A stretch of DNA of 40,389 nucleotides. Origin: Mycoemilia scoparia. Taxonomy: Eukaryota > Kickxellomycota > Kickxellomycetes > Kickxellales > Kickxellaceae. The notes beneath the pieces were generated by a model. That model had not been told where the DNA came from, ran no database searches, and saw nothing but the letters and a program-made list of their open reading frames with translations. The translations under genes and the position numbers were made by a program. The DNA is taken from assembly GCA_027575805.1 (NCBI GenBank), contig JANBPU010000148.1, positions 1 to 40,389 on the forward strand, given 5' to 3'. Of the stretch, positions 31,947 to 40,389 are shown in pieces; the first letter of the stretch is position 1, and every line of letters begins with the position of its first letter.

Positions 31947-34152
31947 TATTGATAGATTGTGTATATGTATATATGTATGTGTATGTGTGATAACAATAAT
32001 ATAGGAAAGAAAAAGGAAGAGGAGAGGAGAGGAAAATAATTGATAAGAGATAGAAACGCGGGAAAACAAAATTCAAGGAAAATGAGAGGGTGAGTAGAAG
32101 AGAGAATTTGGAGAATTATATAAATATAAGGAACAACTAGAAGCTGGAGATGAGGCAAGGTGAGGGGGTGGGTGCGCAGAGAGATGTGGGTGTACAAGTA
32201 AAGGATTTGTAACTAAAAAGGGGAAAAGACAAAATGAGAACCAGCAGGGTATGTGTGGGTGGTATTGAATCTGCTAGTCAATGAATGGGGATGATGAGGG
32301 TGGTAGTAACTTGGAATATGTATCTACAAAAAGTATAATACTTTGGATGTGTGCGTGGATACAACAATTGAGAGAAAAACAGAGTGGTTTGCAACAACCA
32401 AGATTTGCAAGCCAGGTGGTGAGACAAAGTCAAAAATATAGTATGATATAGATAAAAACACGGTAAGTCAGAGTGAGAGAGTTGGTATCTAAGCTAAATG
32501 AACGGTGAATTATAAATGAAAATCTTGATGCAATAAATTATAGAGCACAAGTAAGTCCCAGACAGTTTATATATACTCGAATTTGTGAATGACTTACAGA
32601 CAGACAGGTTGTCAGGGCTTTTCTTGGGCAATCCGACCAAATCAACCCTCCCCACACACGCACACACACTGGTTTTCACTTGCAACCAAAATTGCAATAA
32701 AGCAAAAATTATAGTCTCAGAGTCCCTGTGTATATGCGTGGCCCCACACAATAATATCTCAACAGCATCGGTGATGAAGATAATTATTATGTTGATGACA
32801 AAATGGCCTTGTTTGTCTCTGTTTCCAATGCCCAGAACACGCGTTGGTGCGTCTGATGTGTTCCACTCCCGACAACAACACCAACTGAAGCAGCCATCAA
32901 CATCATAATAACTGCATATGGCATAGGGAAGACTGGCTATTGTCAATTACATTGGTGGTTCAGAAACAGCAGCAACGCAGAGCCCGGGATTCTCCACAGG
33001 TTTGGTTATAACTTCATTTAGAAAAAGGCCCACAAAAAAAATACAAAAATGTTGACGATGTTTAAATTGATACCCACCCACCCCTGTAAAACAATGTCTA
33101 AGCTGCAGCAGCAGCAGCACCAATACCAAGCACACGACAATACCGGCATTAGAGAGAAACTAAAAAGGGTTTGTGTATGTGTGTGTACGCTGTATAATTC
33201 AAATAGAGACACAGAGAGAATAACAAATACCAAAAGCAGCCCACACACACACGCACACACGCACACAAGCCAAGGATAACAAACCAAAAAGAGTCAAGAT
33301 AGACAATAACTCAAAAGAGAGCGGTTTGTTGGTTTGTGTAACGATAGGGTTTATGGCCTTGACTACCATCATCATCATCACCATCATCATCATGTGTGTA
33401 TGTGTCCGCAAAATACAAATCACCCAGGTTTACGGGGAGGGTGGCTGAACAATAAGTCCTCCATGGCAGCATTCATCCTGTCTATCTGACTATCTTGGAT
33501 TGTGGTAAGCCGCAACGACGATATTCTTCTTGGCGCGTACATGCCAATATTTACACATATCCTTGCCTACTCTCAGTTTTTCTAGTCCAAGGCGGTCTTT
33601 GATACCTCGGCTTTTCCTTGTTATAAAAACAAAGAAGAGCAGTAGTATAAGCGACAGCAATTACAAGGGGACTAGCAGCAACAGCCGTAGCAGTAGTAAT
33701 GCTCAAACCCAGAAAAAGAATCACTTGGACGACATAAACGTACAAAAAGGGGACATTTGTGGACCCGAAAATGATGTGGCAAGCATGCCGAGAGTTCGGG
33801 GTAATTTACAGGTACACTCGCTCACTCACACGTCCATATGCCTACAGTTCTTTCTGTGAACGGAGGGGGTAGCTTGATTATTATTATCATTATTCTATTA
33901 GCTCAGTCATTAATATCACACAAAGCGCCCAGACCCTTTGACAAGCACAGTCCAGGTACACAGCATTCATCAGATTTCGGGCTGTTATTCTTGTTGCTTT
34001 CTTGGCCGATCACGACTGCTGTTACGAAGTAATAAGCTTCCATGCTTGTAAATCCCAAATGCATTCACAGCCTGTTCTATCCTAGTCTTTTGAACTCTAC
34101 CACACTGACATTTCCGTTGTTTACAGCTTACAGCTAACTCCGAAATTCCATC
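31947..34152. other. Upstream region of the SAM/HMG gene
   Basis: Purine-rich plus strand (pyrimidine-rich in the gene direction) to about 32240, a likely leader. After that come CA/GT-rich and CAT-rich simple sequence and short frames without domains. No gene is called. Confidence 0.4.
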
Positions 34153-34156
34153 ATAT

Positions 34157-34314
34157 GGCAGAGTAGTCTCCTCTAAAAGGATGGTACTAGGATGTTCCCT
34201 TGGATACTAGCAAATCATCACTGAGAGACTCCAGCTAAAGTATATGGGCTATGGACTTATTTGCAGGTAATGTGTGAGGGTACCTCGCTGTTCCCTTTTT
34301 GTGGAGGACTTGCC
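34157..34314. mobile_element. Family X short element, 158 bp
   Basis: Same orientation and length as the copy at 12710, with ATAT on both sides (34153-34156, 34315-34318). Ends are GGCAGAGTAGTCTCCTCTAA and GTGGAGGACTTGCC. The interiors align throughout, e.g. GACTCCAGCTAAAGTATAT. Confidence 0.78.
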
Positions 34315-34318
34315 ATAT

Positions 34319-36206
34319 AGCTTCCATTTTTCATTTTCGTCTCAACCACACCCACACACATTCTTGTTTATACATTTGTCCGTTGTGACTGAATCGCTTT
34401 CTCTCCAGAATGTTGGTGGCCAAGAATTTTATGTGGCAAACTCATACATCTCTCCACTACTATCATACACACAACCCTTTATTTTCAAGTTCCAAACACA
34501 TCCTAAAGACCTTTGTCCTGCCAGATTACACATGCTTGTTCAGATGTGGGGTAAAAACAACAACAAAACAACAAAACAATTATTATTGTTATTATCAATG
34601 TTTGTGTCATAACAAACAAAGCAACAGCAGTGATATTGAAAATCGTGCAAAAAGCTTCTTCCCCCACACTTCTCTACACAAAGACAAACAAACACTTGTG
34701 TGTTTGTATCTGGATTTGGCTGATAGCCATTCCACAACCACAGCTTCTTTCCTTTACTCCAGACCAACATATAACACACAAACACAGAATCCCGTGGCTT
34801 CGATGTTCTATTGATGGTATATCCCTACGAATAAAGAGCATCATAGACTCTTCTTTTTTTGGCAAGATAAAGTGGATGATATGTGCTTTACATTGCCAAT
34901 TTGATAAATCTTATATTAATCTCTTGTCCTTTTTCCCTTCCCCAACATGTAAACACATATGATTCCTCAACTTCTTTACAGAACATACCATCCAAGCCTC
35001 TTTTCCTGCTTTTACCACTATCACTGTTGATATTATTATTATTATTGATATTATTACCGGTTGATTTATTTCTTGGTATACTTTGTTGTATATCATACAG
35101 TACAACTTTAGCCCGATCTAGAAAAAAGTATCAAGATCCATAAGTCCATACTTCTTGGCTAAACTCGGGACTATTTGTGTTTCTTTGACATATTATCCAT
35201 CCGCAAATAAAAAGTCGCAATGTGGGCTGTGCTCTATTATCAGGATGAATGGTGTGATTTTATGATAGAGAGAGAGAAAGACAAGTCCCCAACCAAATCT
35301 CCAATGCTGCTGCCGGAGCTGTTGATATCAGATCTCTAAAAGTGCTGTAAGCTAGGGCCATTTTATTGGTGGTTGCAACTCTATTCTATTAACTATGGTC
35401 GAAAGTGAAGGCACATACACAGAGAGTATGGAAAGTGATCGCCTTGTCATACTCAAACAGCGATTCAGTACACTATCAGATTTTTGACCAAAAGCCAACA
35501 ACATTTTATAACAGCAAAAAAATGCTCGTGACATGCATAGATTTAGATAAAAAATAGCTGACTGCCCCAGTGTGAGCAGCTGTTGCTGAGGAAATGATTT
35601 GGCTAGCAGCTCGGGCCAAATGCAATGTCTTGTAAATCCCTGGATAATAATCTCCACCACACCCCCTCTCTCAACACATTGAAGCTCGGATACTGGAAAC
35701 GATTGCCTGATTTTGTCATTGGGCAAAAGGCCCTTACAGCACAACCCCTCAAATGATGATATCTACGATCGCATTCATAAGAAATATTGCCTGCTGTCGT
35801 TGTTCCACTATAATTTTCTTTCATGTGGAAGGTGAAGGGATATTATACTACAATGCCTGTTCATTGTGTCGGATGCATTATTCATTATAGCTCTACCACC
35901 AATCCAGCCCATCTATGATAATTGCTTTTATTGATGATTTCAATCTAGAAAAAAATACTCTGGAAATTTCACTCTACCCTAATATTTTTTCTACCGCTCT
36001 AGAGCAGAGTGGCAGAGCCTAGGGGATTTGCCCCCATTGAATTGATTTTCCACTAATCGACTGGCCTGCTAATAACTGCACACTCCCACCGACAATAACG
36101 GTCTTTTAAAGTTCAGACCTATTCTACAATTGGTATAATACTCAGACCACGGTTACACACACAAACTACAAAGCGTGACTTCAAAATACAAGAAAAATGC
36201 TGATCT
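34319..36206. other. Intergenic DNA, no supported gene
   Basis: Several frames of 60-134 codons overlap each other in different phases, with CACACA and ACAACA-derived residues and no domain or consistent splice signals. Confidence 0.4.
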
Positions 36207-36210
36207 ATAT

Positions 36211-36291
36211 GAGTAATAATTTTTGAAGGGTGAATGACTATAGGCGCAATCACAGCCAAATGAGCGACCAACACTTCAAAAAACATCTCCC
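36211..36291. mobile_element. MITE, subfamily alpha, short (81 bp)
   Basis: 5' TIR GAGTAATAATTTTTGAAGGG and 3' TIR CACTTCAAAAAACATCTCCC, with ATAT on both sides. The alpha core GACTATAGGCGCAATCACAG is present, but the part after GAGCGACC is deleted. Confidence 0.85.
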
Positions 36292-37593
36292 ATATAACTT
36301 TTATTTTTTGGTCTTCAATGTGTGCCCACCTGTCCCACCACCAACCATTCTAAGCTATCATATTATGATAGGGGCCAAGAGCAACACTGCTAATACCAGC
36401 GATATTATTTATTCATCATCAACTCATTATGAAACCAACTTCTACGCAGTCTCTCCTCACTACTTACACATTACAAACATCGATTGTTGTTGTTGTTGTT
36501 GCTGCTGCTGCTACTACTACGAGCCATACACTAAATCGGCAATTATATCTAAGGTCTATTCTTTTTTTTTTCAGGAACCCCTGCAGCATCAGTATAAACC
36601 AAACAGAACTGAACTACCAATTGAAATGATCAAAATGCAATCTATCGCACTAAACAATTTCCCTCTCTTTCGCTAACTCCTGAATAGCTGACGGGCCGGC
36701 CAGTAGTGGGCAAGCTAATAAAATTTGCCAAGATGGTGGGGGCATTGGGATGCAGATATTTGTGAGCCTACTTCGGAATGCTATTTTTAGATTCCTGCCT
36801 AATTTGCATACATACATGCACCACTGGCCCATTATTCTAACCCCTATCCTATCTTATTTCAATCTACTTTGTGGTCTAACCCATACATCTCCCTGCCGCA
36901 TTATAGCACCTCTCACCTGAACAACCATCACAATCAACAACCTCATGTGCCTGAATGCCATCACTTGGTGACCACCAGCCATTAAATTATAATTGTTGTT
37001 TTTATGCTTGTAGTTTGGGATTGCATCCAAAGTCCATCATCAAATCATTGATACACATGCCAGTCTCAGCATTTCATATGCAAGGCCACAAAAACACAAG
37101 GACGTCGTCGTGATCGTCTTTCTGGACACAAACACCCAGCACAAATAAAATCAATTTGCTGTCAAATATGTTTTCTTGGCTTTAGTTTGTTCTGGTGCTA
37201 TGCGTATGGGCATTTTCAATTCAACACTGCTGCATTGCTTTACACATCTGCGGTCCCCCATCCTATTTTGTTAATGTAATATTATCGGTCTACAATCGAC
37301 TATTCCCTCAACCATCTGTTGTCCCTCTTCTCGGAAAAGCAGCAGCAGCAGCAGCAGCAGATCTACTACTTTCCTCTTCCCCTACATTGCACTTCCTCTT
37401 TCAGGTTACCACCACCACTGCTGCATTGCATTGTAAGGGGGCTGTATCTCTCTCTGTCCGTCTGTCTGTCTCAGTCCAGCAAATACGCACACTTACATGC
37501 ATTTGAACCACATCCACCAGTAGTGTTATTGTTTAAAATCCCAGAAATATTGTGCTAATATACAATTTTAATCAATCACCCAAATGTCATTTA

Positions 37594-37631
37594 CCTGCCT
37601 GCCTGCCTGCCTATCTATCTATCTATCTATT
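37594..37631. repeat. (CCTG)n(CTAT)n compound microsatellite
   Basis: Four to five CCTG units run directly into about five CTAT units. Confidence 0.95.
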
Positions 37632-38255
37632 TGCATTTGTATAGATAAATATGGCCTTTTTGGTACATACATATACAGATTGTGTACACGTGCCTTAAAT
37701 TGTAATAACAACAATAACATTTACTATTGTATTGTATTTGGTTATGTTTGAATTTGTGTGTTTAAGGCTTAGAACCTAGACTAGACAAAAACACTGCATC
37801 CACAAGCAATATTGGCTTTGAAATAGACTACTCGCTCCAGTCAATTTCCCATCAAAACTATTTGCATTACTATACAAATATAACATCATGATGGCCACAG
37901 CATAGAAGAGAGTAGCGCCAAGACACCATCCACTTTCTTGGAGTACACCAATTCACTTGTTTTTATCTATCTAAAAGTTAACAACACTTTATATCGTGCA
38001 CGCGAGTCCGTATGGTAAAGTAGACTGAATGATTCCAAGAGAGAGAGAAAAAAAACTACTGTACATCTGCTGTGAAACATTCGGAACTGAATCTTGGCTT
38101 TTTTTCTTTCCAACTCAGTCTGTGCCTCTGTGTATGTGAATTTATGTGAGGATTGTAAGGTTTTTCCATTGTTCTTGGAAACTCTCACAATTGTCTCGGT
38201 TCATCATCTTCATTGTCATTGCATGACTGTCTGCGTATTGAATTAAAAAAAGAAA

Positions 38256-38273
38256 GTAGTAGTAGTAGTAGTA
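38256..38273. repeat. (GTA)n microsatellite
   Basis: Six GTA units. Confidence 0.9.
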
Positions 38274-38310
38274 TCAATAACTTTCTGGTTCTCTATGTAA
38301 TAACACATAT

Positions 38311-38424
38311 GGATCATAATTTTTGAAGGGTGACTTTTGGTGGCCAACGATTAAAGGGGAAATCCCAGTCAAATGAGTGATCACAGTCTATTAGCAAATG
38401 GTCACCCTTCAAAAATAGTCACCC
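38311..38424. mobile_element. MITE, subfamily alpha, chain member 1
   Basis: 114 bp; 5' TIR GGATCATAATTTTTGAAGGG and 3' TIR CCCTTCAAAAATAGTCACCC. It is the inverse of the 22443/22561 copies and nearly identical. ATAT is on both sides; the right one is shared with the next element. Confidence 0.9.
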
Positions 38425-38428
38425 ATAT

Positions 38429-38529
38429 GGATCATAATTTTTGAAGGGTGAATGGATTCCTAGTAAAACTGGACATTCATTTGGCTATGATTGCCCCTAT
38501 AAATATTCACCCTTCAAAAATTATCGCCC
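38429..38529. mobile_element. MITE, subfamily gamma, chain member 2
   Basis: 5' TIR GGATCATAATTTTTGAAGGG and 3' TIR CCCTTCAAAAATTATCGCCC around CTAGTAAAACTGGACATTCA and CTATAAATATTC. ATAT is on both sides. It is the intact counterpart of the interrupted element at 13612. Confidence 0.9.
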
Positions 38530-38533
38530 ATAT

Positions 38534-38660
38534 GGGCAAAGCTCACAGGACTTTGGGCAAAAATAACCACCCATATCAGTTGATTCCTAAGTGGGTCAAA
38601 GACTGATGAGGGCCCACCATAGATTTGATCACCACTGGCATCTCCCCATATATACTTTTT
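38534..38660. repeat. Repeat family Y, copy 3 (degenerate), chain member 3
   Basis: Follows the gamma MITE after an ATAT. GCTCACAGGACTTTGGGCAA resembles the Y motif CACAGAGCCTTAGGCAA, but it is joined to a MITE-like end AAAAATAACCACCC|ATAT at 38560-38576. The mixture suggests a rearranged or composite remnant; the right limit is unclear. Confidence 0.35.
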
Positions 38661-38785
38661 GAGTCGTCAAAAGTTGTGATCTTGGCATTATAATTCCAAT
38701 ACGCCATTGTTATTGGCATCTGGGTTCTAGAAAAGTCAAGTTTATATATTTATTTTATAGTATATGCAAATATAAAAACTAATTA

Positions 38786-38898
38786 GGACCATTATTTTTG
38801 AAGGGCGAATTTTACTAGCATGCCAGTTTCAACTTGCATAATGGCCAGCCGATATTATCATTGATAATATTAATTTGGTCCTTCAAAAATAATCACCC
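38786..38898. mobile_element. MITE, subfamily beta, with ATTA duplication
   Basis: 113 bp; 5' TIR GGACCATTATTTTTGAAGGG and 3' TIR TCCTTCAAAAATAATCACCC; ATTA on both sides (38782-38785, 38899-38902). The core has the near-palindrome ATATTATCATTGATAATAT. Confidence 0.9.
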
Positions 38899-39134
38899 AT
38901 TAGACAGTACCGGGACCAATAAACACCACACAGTCTTAATTTGTTTGATATTGGAATCCCAATCCCTTAAAATAACAATTTCCAAAAGGTACCCCATGAT
39001 TTAAACCACACTTTTTTATTGTTCAAAGATATTTTTAGATGAACCCAAATCTAAGCTATGTCTGTCTCTTTGACTTTCTATATAGGGCTAGCACAGGTTA
39101 ACCCATTTTTTGTCAGTAACTATGGTTTCTTGGC

Positions 39135-39165
39135 GCACACACACACACACGCGCGCGCGCGCGCT
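39135..39165. repeat. (CA)n(CG)n microsatellite
   Basis: About eight CA units continue as about seven CG units, an alternating purine-pyrimidine tract of 31 bp. Confidence 0.95.
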
Positions 39166-39726
39166 CTCAGTCAATCTCAAAGTCTCTCCTCTCACTCTCT
39201 GAGCCAAGAAAGAAAAAAACTCAACAGTCCCTCAATAATAAAAATATTACTCACATAATATATACGTGGCATCTTGGGTTTAAATGGTCCTTTATTCAGC
39301 CACAATTTTATAGTTCCAGCAACATCAACCTTTATCCATCTTGGCACACCCATACCCAATCCCCTTCTATTTAGAATACTCTAAAATGCTGTTGTTGTTT
39401 TAGCAACACAATCCCCAAGCTACACATACAATCTAGACTTTTCCAAAATCCACTACGAACAACAAAAAATAATAGTGTGTTTCGGGATTATGGCAATAAT
39501 GCGATCATATGAAAATGGTCTTTTATATTATTCTACGGTCCACCAACAATACAAATCACACACACACACACAGTCTCCCGCACCAGCAGATAATCAAACC
39601 ACTTTCTAAATCCCATCCTCCTTTTGCGAATCAGCACTTTCCCACTACTACCACCACCAAAATCCACAAACAGCCACACAGGTCTTTAAAGGTGCAACTA
39701 AATCCGACCCATCTCCCGCCATATCC

Positions 39727-39750
39727 GCACACACACACACACACACACAG
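39727..39750. repeat. (CA)n microsatellite
   Basis: Eleven CA units. Confidence 0.95.
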
Positions 39751-40025
39751 GTACAAGTCAATTATCTGGTTTCGGCAACTAGAATTTGGTTTGCCGAGAA
39801 ATACCAACACAATTGTAAATTTCCCCTCCCTAACTTTCTCTAAGAAGCCTCACCTATTATTACTATTATTATTATTTTATAACAATATCCAAAACCGTAA
39901 TAAACAACAACGACAAATAAATTATATCTAGATACTTTTTCTTATAATCTCTCTTTGTAGTTTGTGACAGATGCTATGTGATCCACTCGGAAAATATATA
40001 TTCAAAAATTCTCACACTCTCATGT

Positions 40026-40119
40026 GGATCATGATTTTTGAAGGGTGCCTTTTGGTGGCCAAAGATTAAAGGGGCAACCACAGCCAAATGAGTGACTGGC
40101 CCTTCAAAAATAATCTCAC
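40026..40119. mobile_element. MITE, subfamily alpha
   Basis: 5' TIR GGATCATGATTTTTGAAGGG and 3' TIR CCCTTCAAAAATAATCTCAC around TTTTGGTGGCCAAAGATTAA and CACAGCCAAATGAGTGAC. Flanks are ATGT and ACAT, so the duplication is not clean here. Confidence 0.85.
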
Positions 40120-40123
40120 ACAT

Positions 40124-40389
40124 TTGATCATAAATTCATACAACAAGAGCTGTTAGTGGCAAATATGTAAAATCATTGTTGTTTTTTACCCAAGGTGATT
40201 ATTGATTAGTGGGTAATGAGTGCTACACCACCCCCTTCCAATCAATAAGTAAATAATCGAATGACTAGCTCACTCATTTTGCATCGATAACAAACTAAAC
40301 TGGATTTCACTCACAAGGGAAGTGTTTTTATATGAAATCCTATAAACACAAGTGTTATATACCGTTGGAAAGCTCTCGTTTGGGAGAGC
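40124..40389. other. Right edge, nothing recognised
   Basis: AT-rich, no frame, repeat arm or RNA gene that I can support. Confidence 0.4.

Larger units (their letters stand above)
36296..38306. other. Intergenic DNA, no supported gene
   Basis: Holds GTT/GCT and CAG triplet runs and the tetranucleotide tract at 37594. The 148-codon frame starting at 36230 is made from a MITE end plus simple repeats. Confidence 0.4.
38903..40021. other. Intergenic DNA with CA/CG microsatellites
   Basis: No gene is supported. A 140-codon frame at 39509-39931 is mostly Thr/His/Pro from CAC runs. AT- and C-rich simple sequence dominates. Confidence 0.4.

Noticed and set aside
32585..32908. 107-codon plus-strand frame
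   Set aside because: Overlaps an equally long opposite frame, has no domain and no splice context.
39509..39931. 140-codon plus-strand frame
   Set aside because: Mostly Thr/His/Pro from CAC-type repeats; no domain.
1..40389. CRISPR array, bacterial operon or phage features
   Set aside because: The regularly recurring motifs are dispersed MITE ends, not spaced direct repeats, and genes have spliceosomal introns; this is eukaryotic DNA.

Overview
The window looks like nuclear DNA from a filamentous, early-diverging fungus, most likely Mucoromycota and perhaps Mucorales. This is inferred from three things. The introns are spliceosomal with GTAAG/GTACG donors and run from about 190 bp to over 1 kb. 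The intergenic DNA is AT-rich. The proteins are fungal types (HMT1-like half ABC transporter, HAM1-like TULIP protein, bHLH-zipper factor, SAM+HMG-box regulator), heavily interrupted by Asn, Ser, Gln, Thr, Ala and His homopolymers. No species is claimed.

Layout. 1-1704 is a pile of short DNA transposons, three of them laid end to end. 1705-5501 (-) is a two-exon HMT1/ABCB6-type ABC transporter. 5502-7765 is intergenic with four MITEs. 7766-9602 (-) is a two-exon bHLH-zipper factor with a pyrimidine-rich leader. 9603-14883 is intergenic with MITEs, one nested in another. 14884-18309 (+) is an intronless HAM1-like protein. It converges on an intronless LRR-like protein at 18772-21045 (-). 21046-23248 is intergenic with a head-to-tail MITE pair. 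23249-23908 (+) is a small secreted Cys-rich acidic protein. 24068-24139 (-) is tRNA-Glu(CUC). A 5'-truncated LINE (24141-25246) sits on its 5' flank, with a probable 16-bp target-site duplication made of the tRNA 5' end. 27236-31946 (-) is a six-exon gene, assembled here exon by exon, for a SAM / HMG-box / AT-hook protein of 802 residues. 31947-40389 holds no gene I can support, only microsatellites and MITEs.

The most striking feature is a dense family of about 21 short elements of roughly 80-140 bp (one of 637 bp). They share a 20-bp terminal inverted repeat, consensus GGGTAATNATTTTTGAAGGG, and are flanked by a 4-bp duplication, usually ATAT but also ACAT, ATTA, GTTT or ATTT. They fall into three internal-sequence subfamilies under one TIR. 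They occur nested, in head-to-tail pairs sharing an ATAT, 26 bp past a stop codon, and about 250 bp upstream of a start codon. Two further short families (X, 158 bp, three copies; Y, about 150 bp, three degenerate copies) also use AT-rich sites. No transposase for any of them is in the window.

The genes do not form an obvious pathway or cluster. Two are probable DNA-binding regulators, and the others are a membrane transporter, a putative lipid-binding protein, an LRR adaptor-like protein and a secreted protein.
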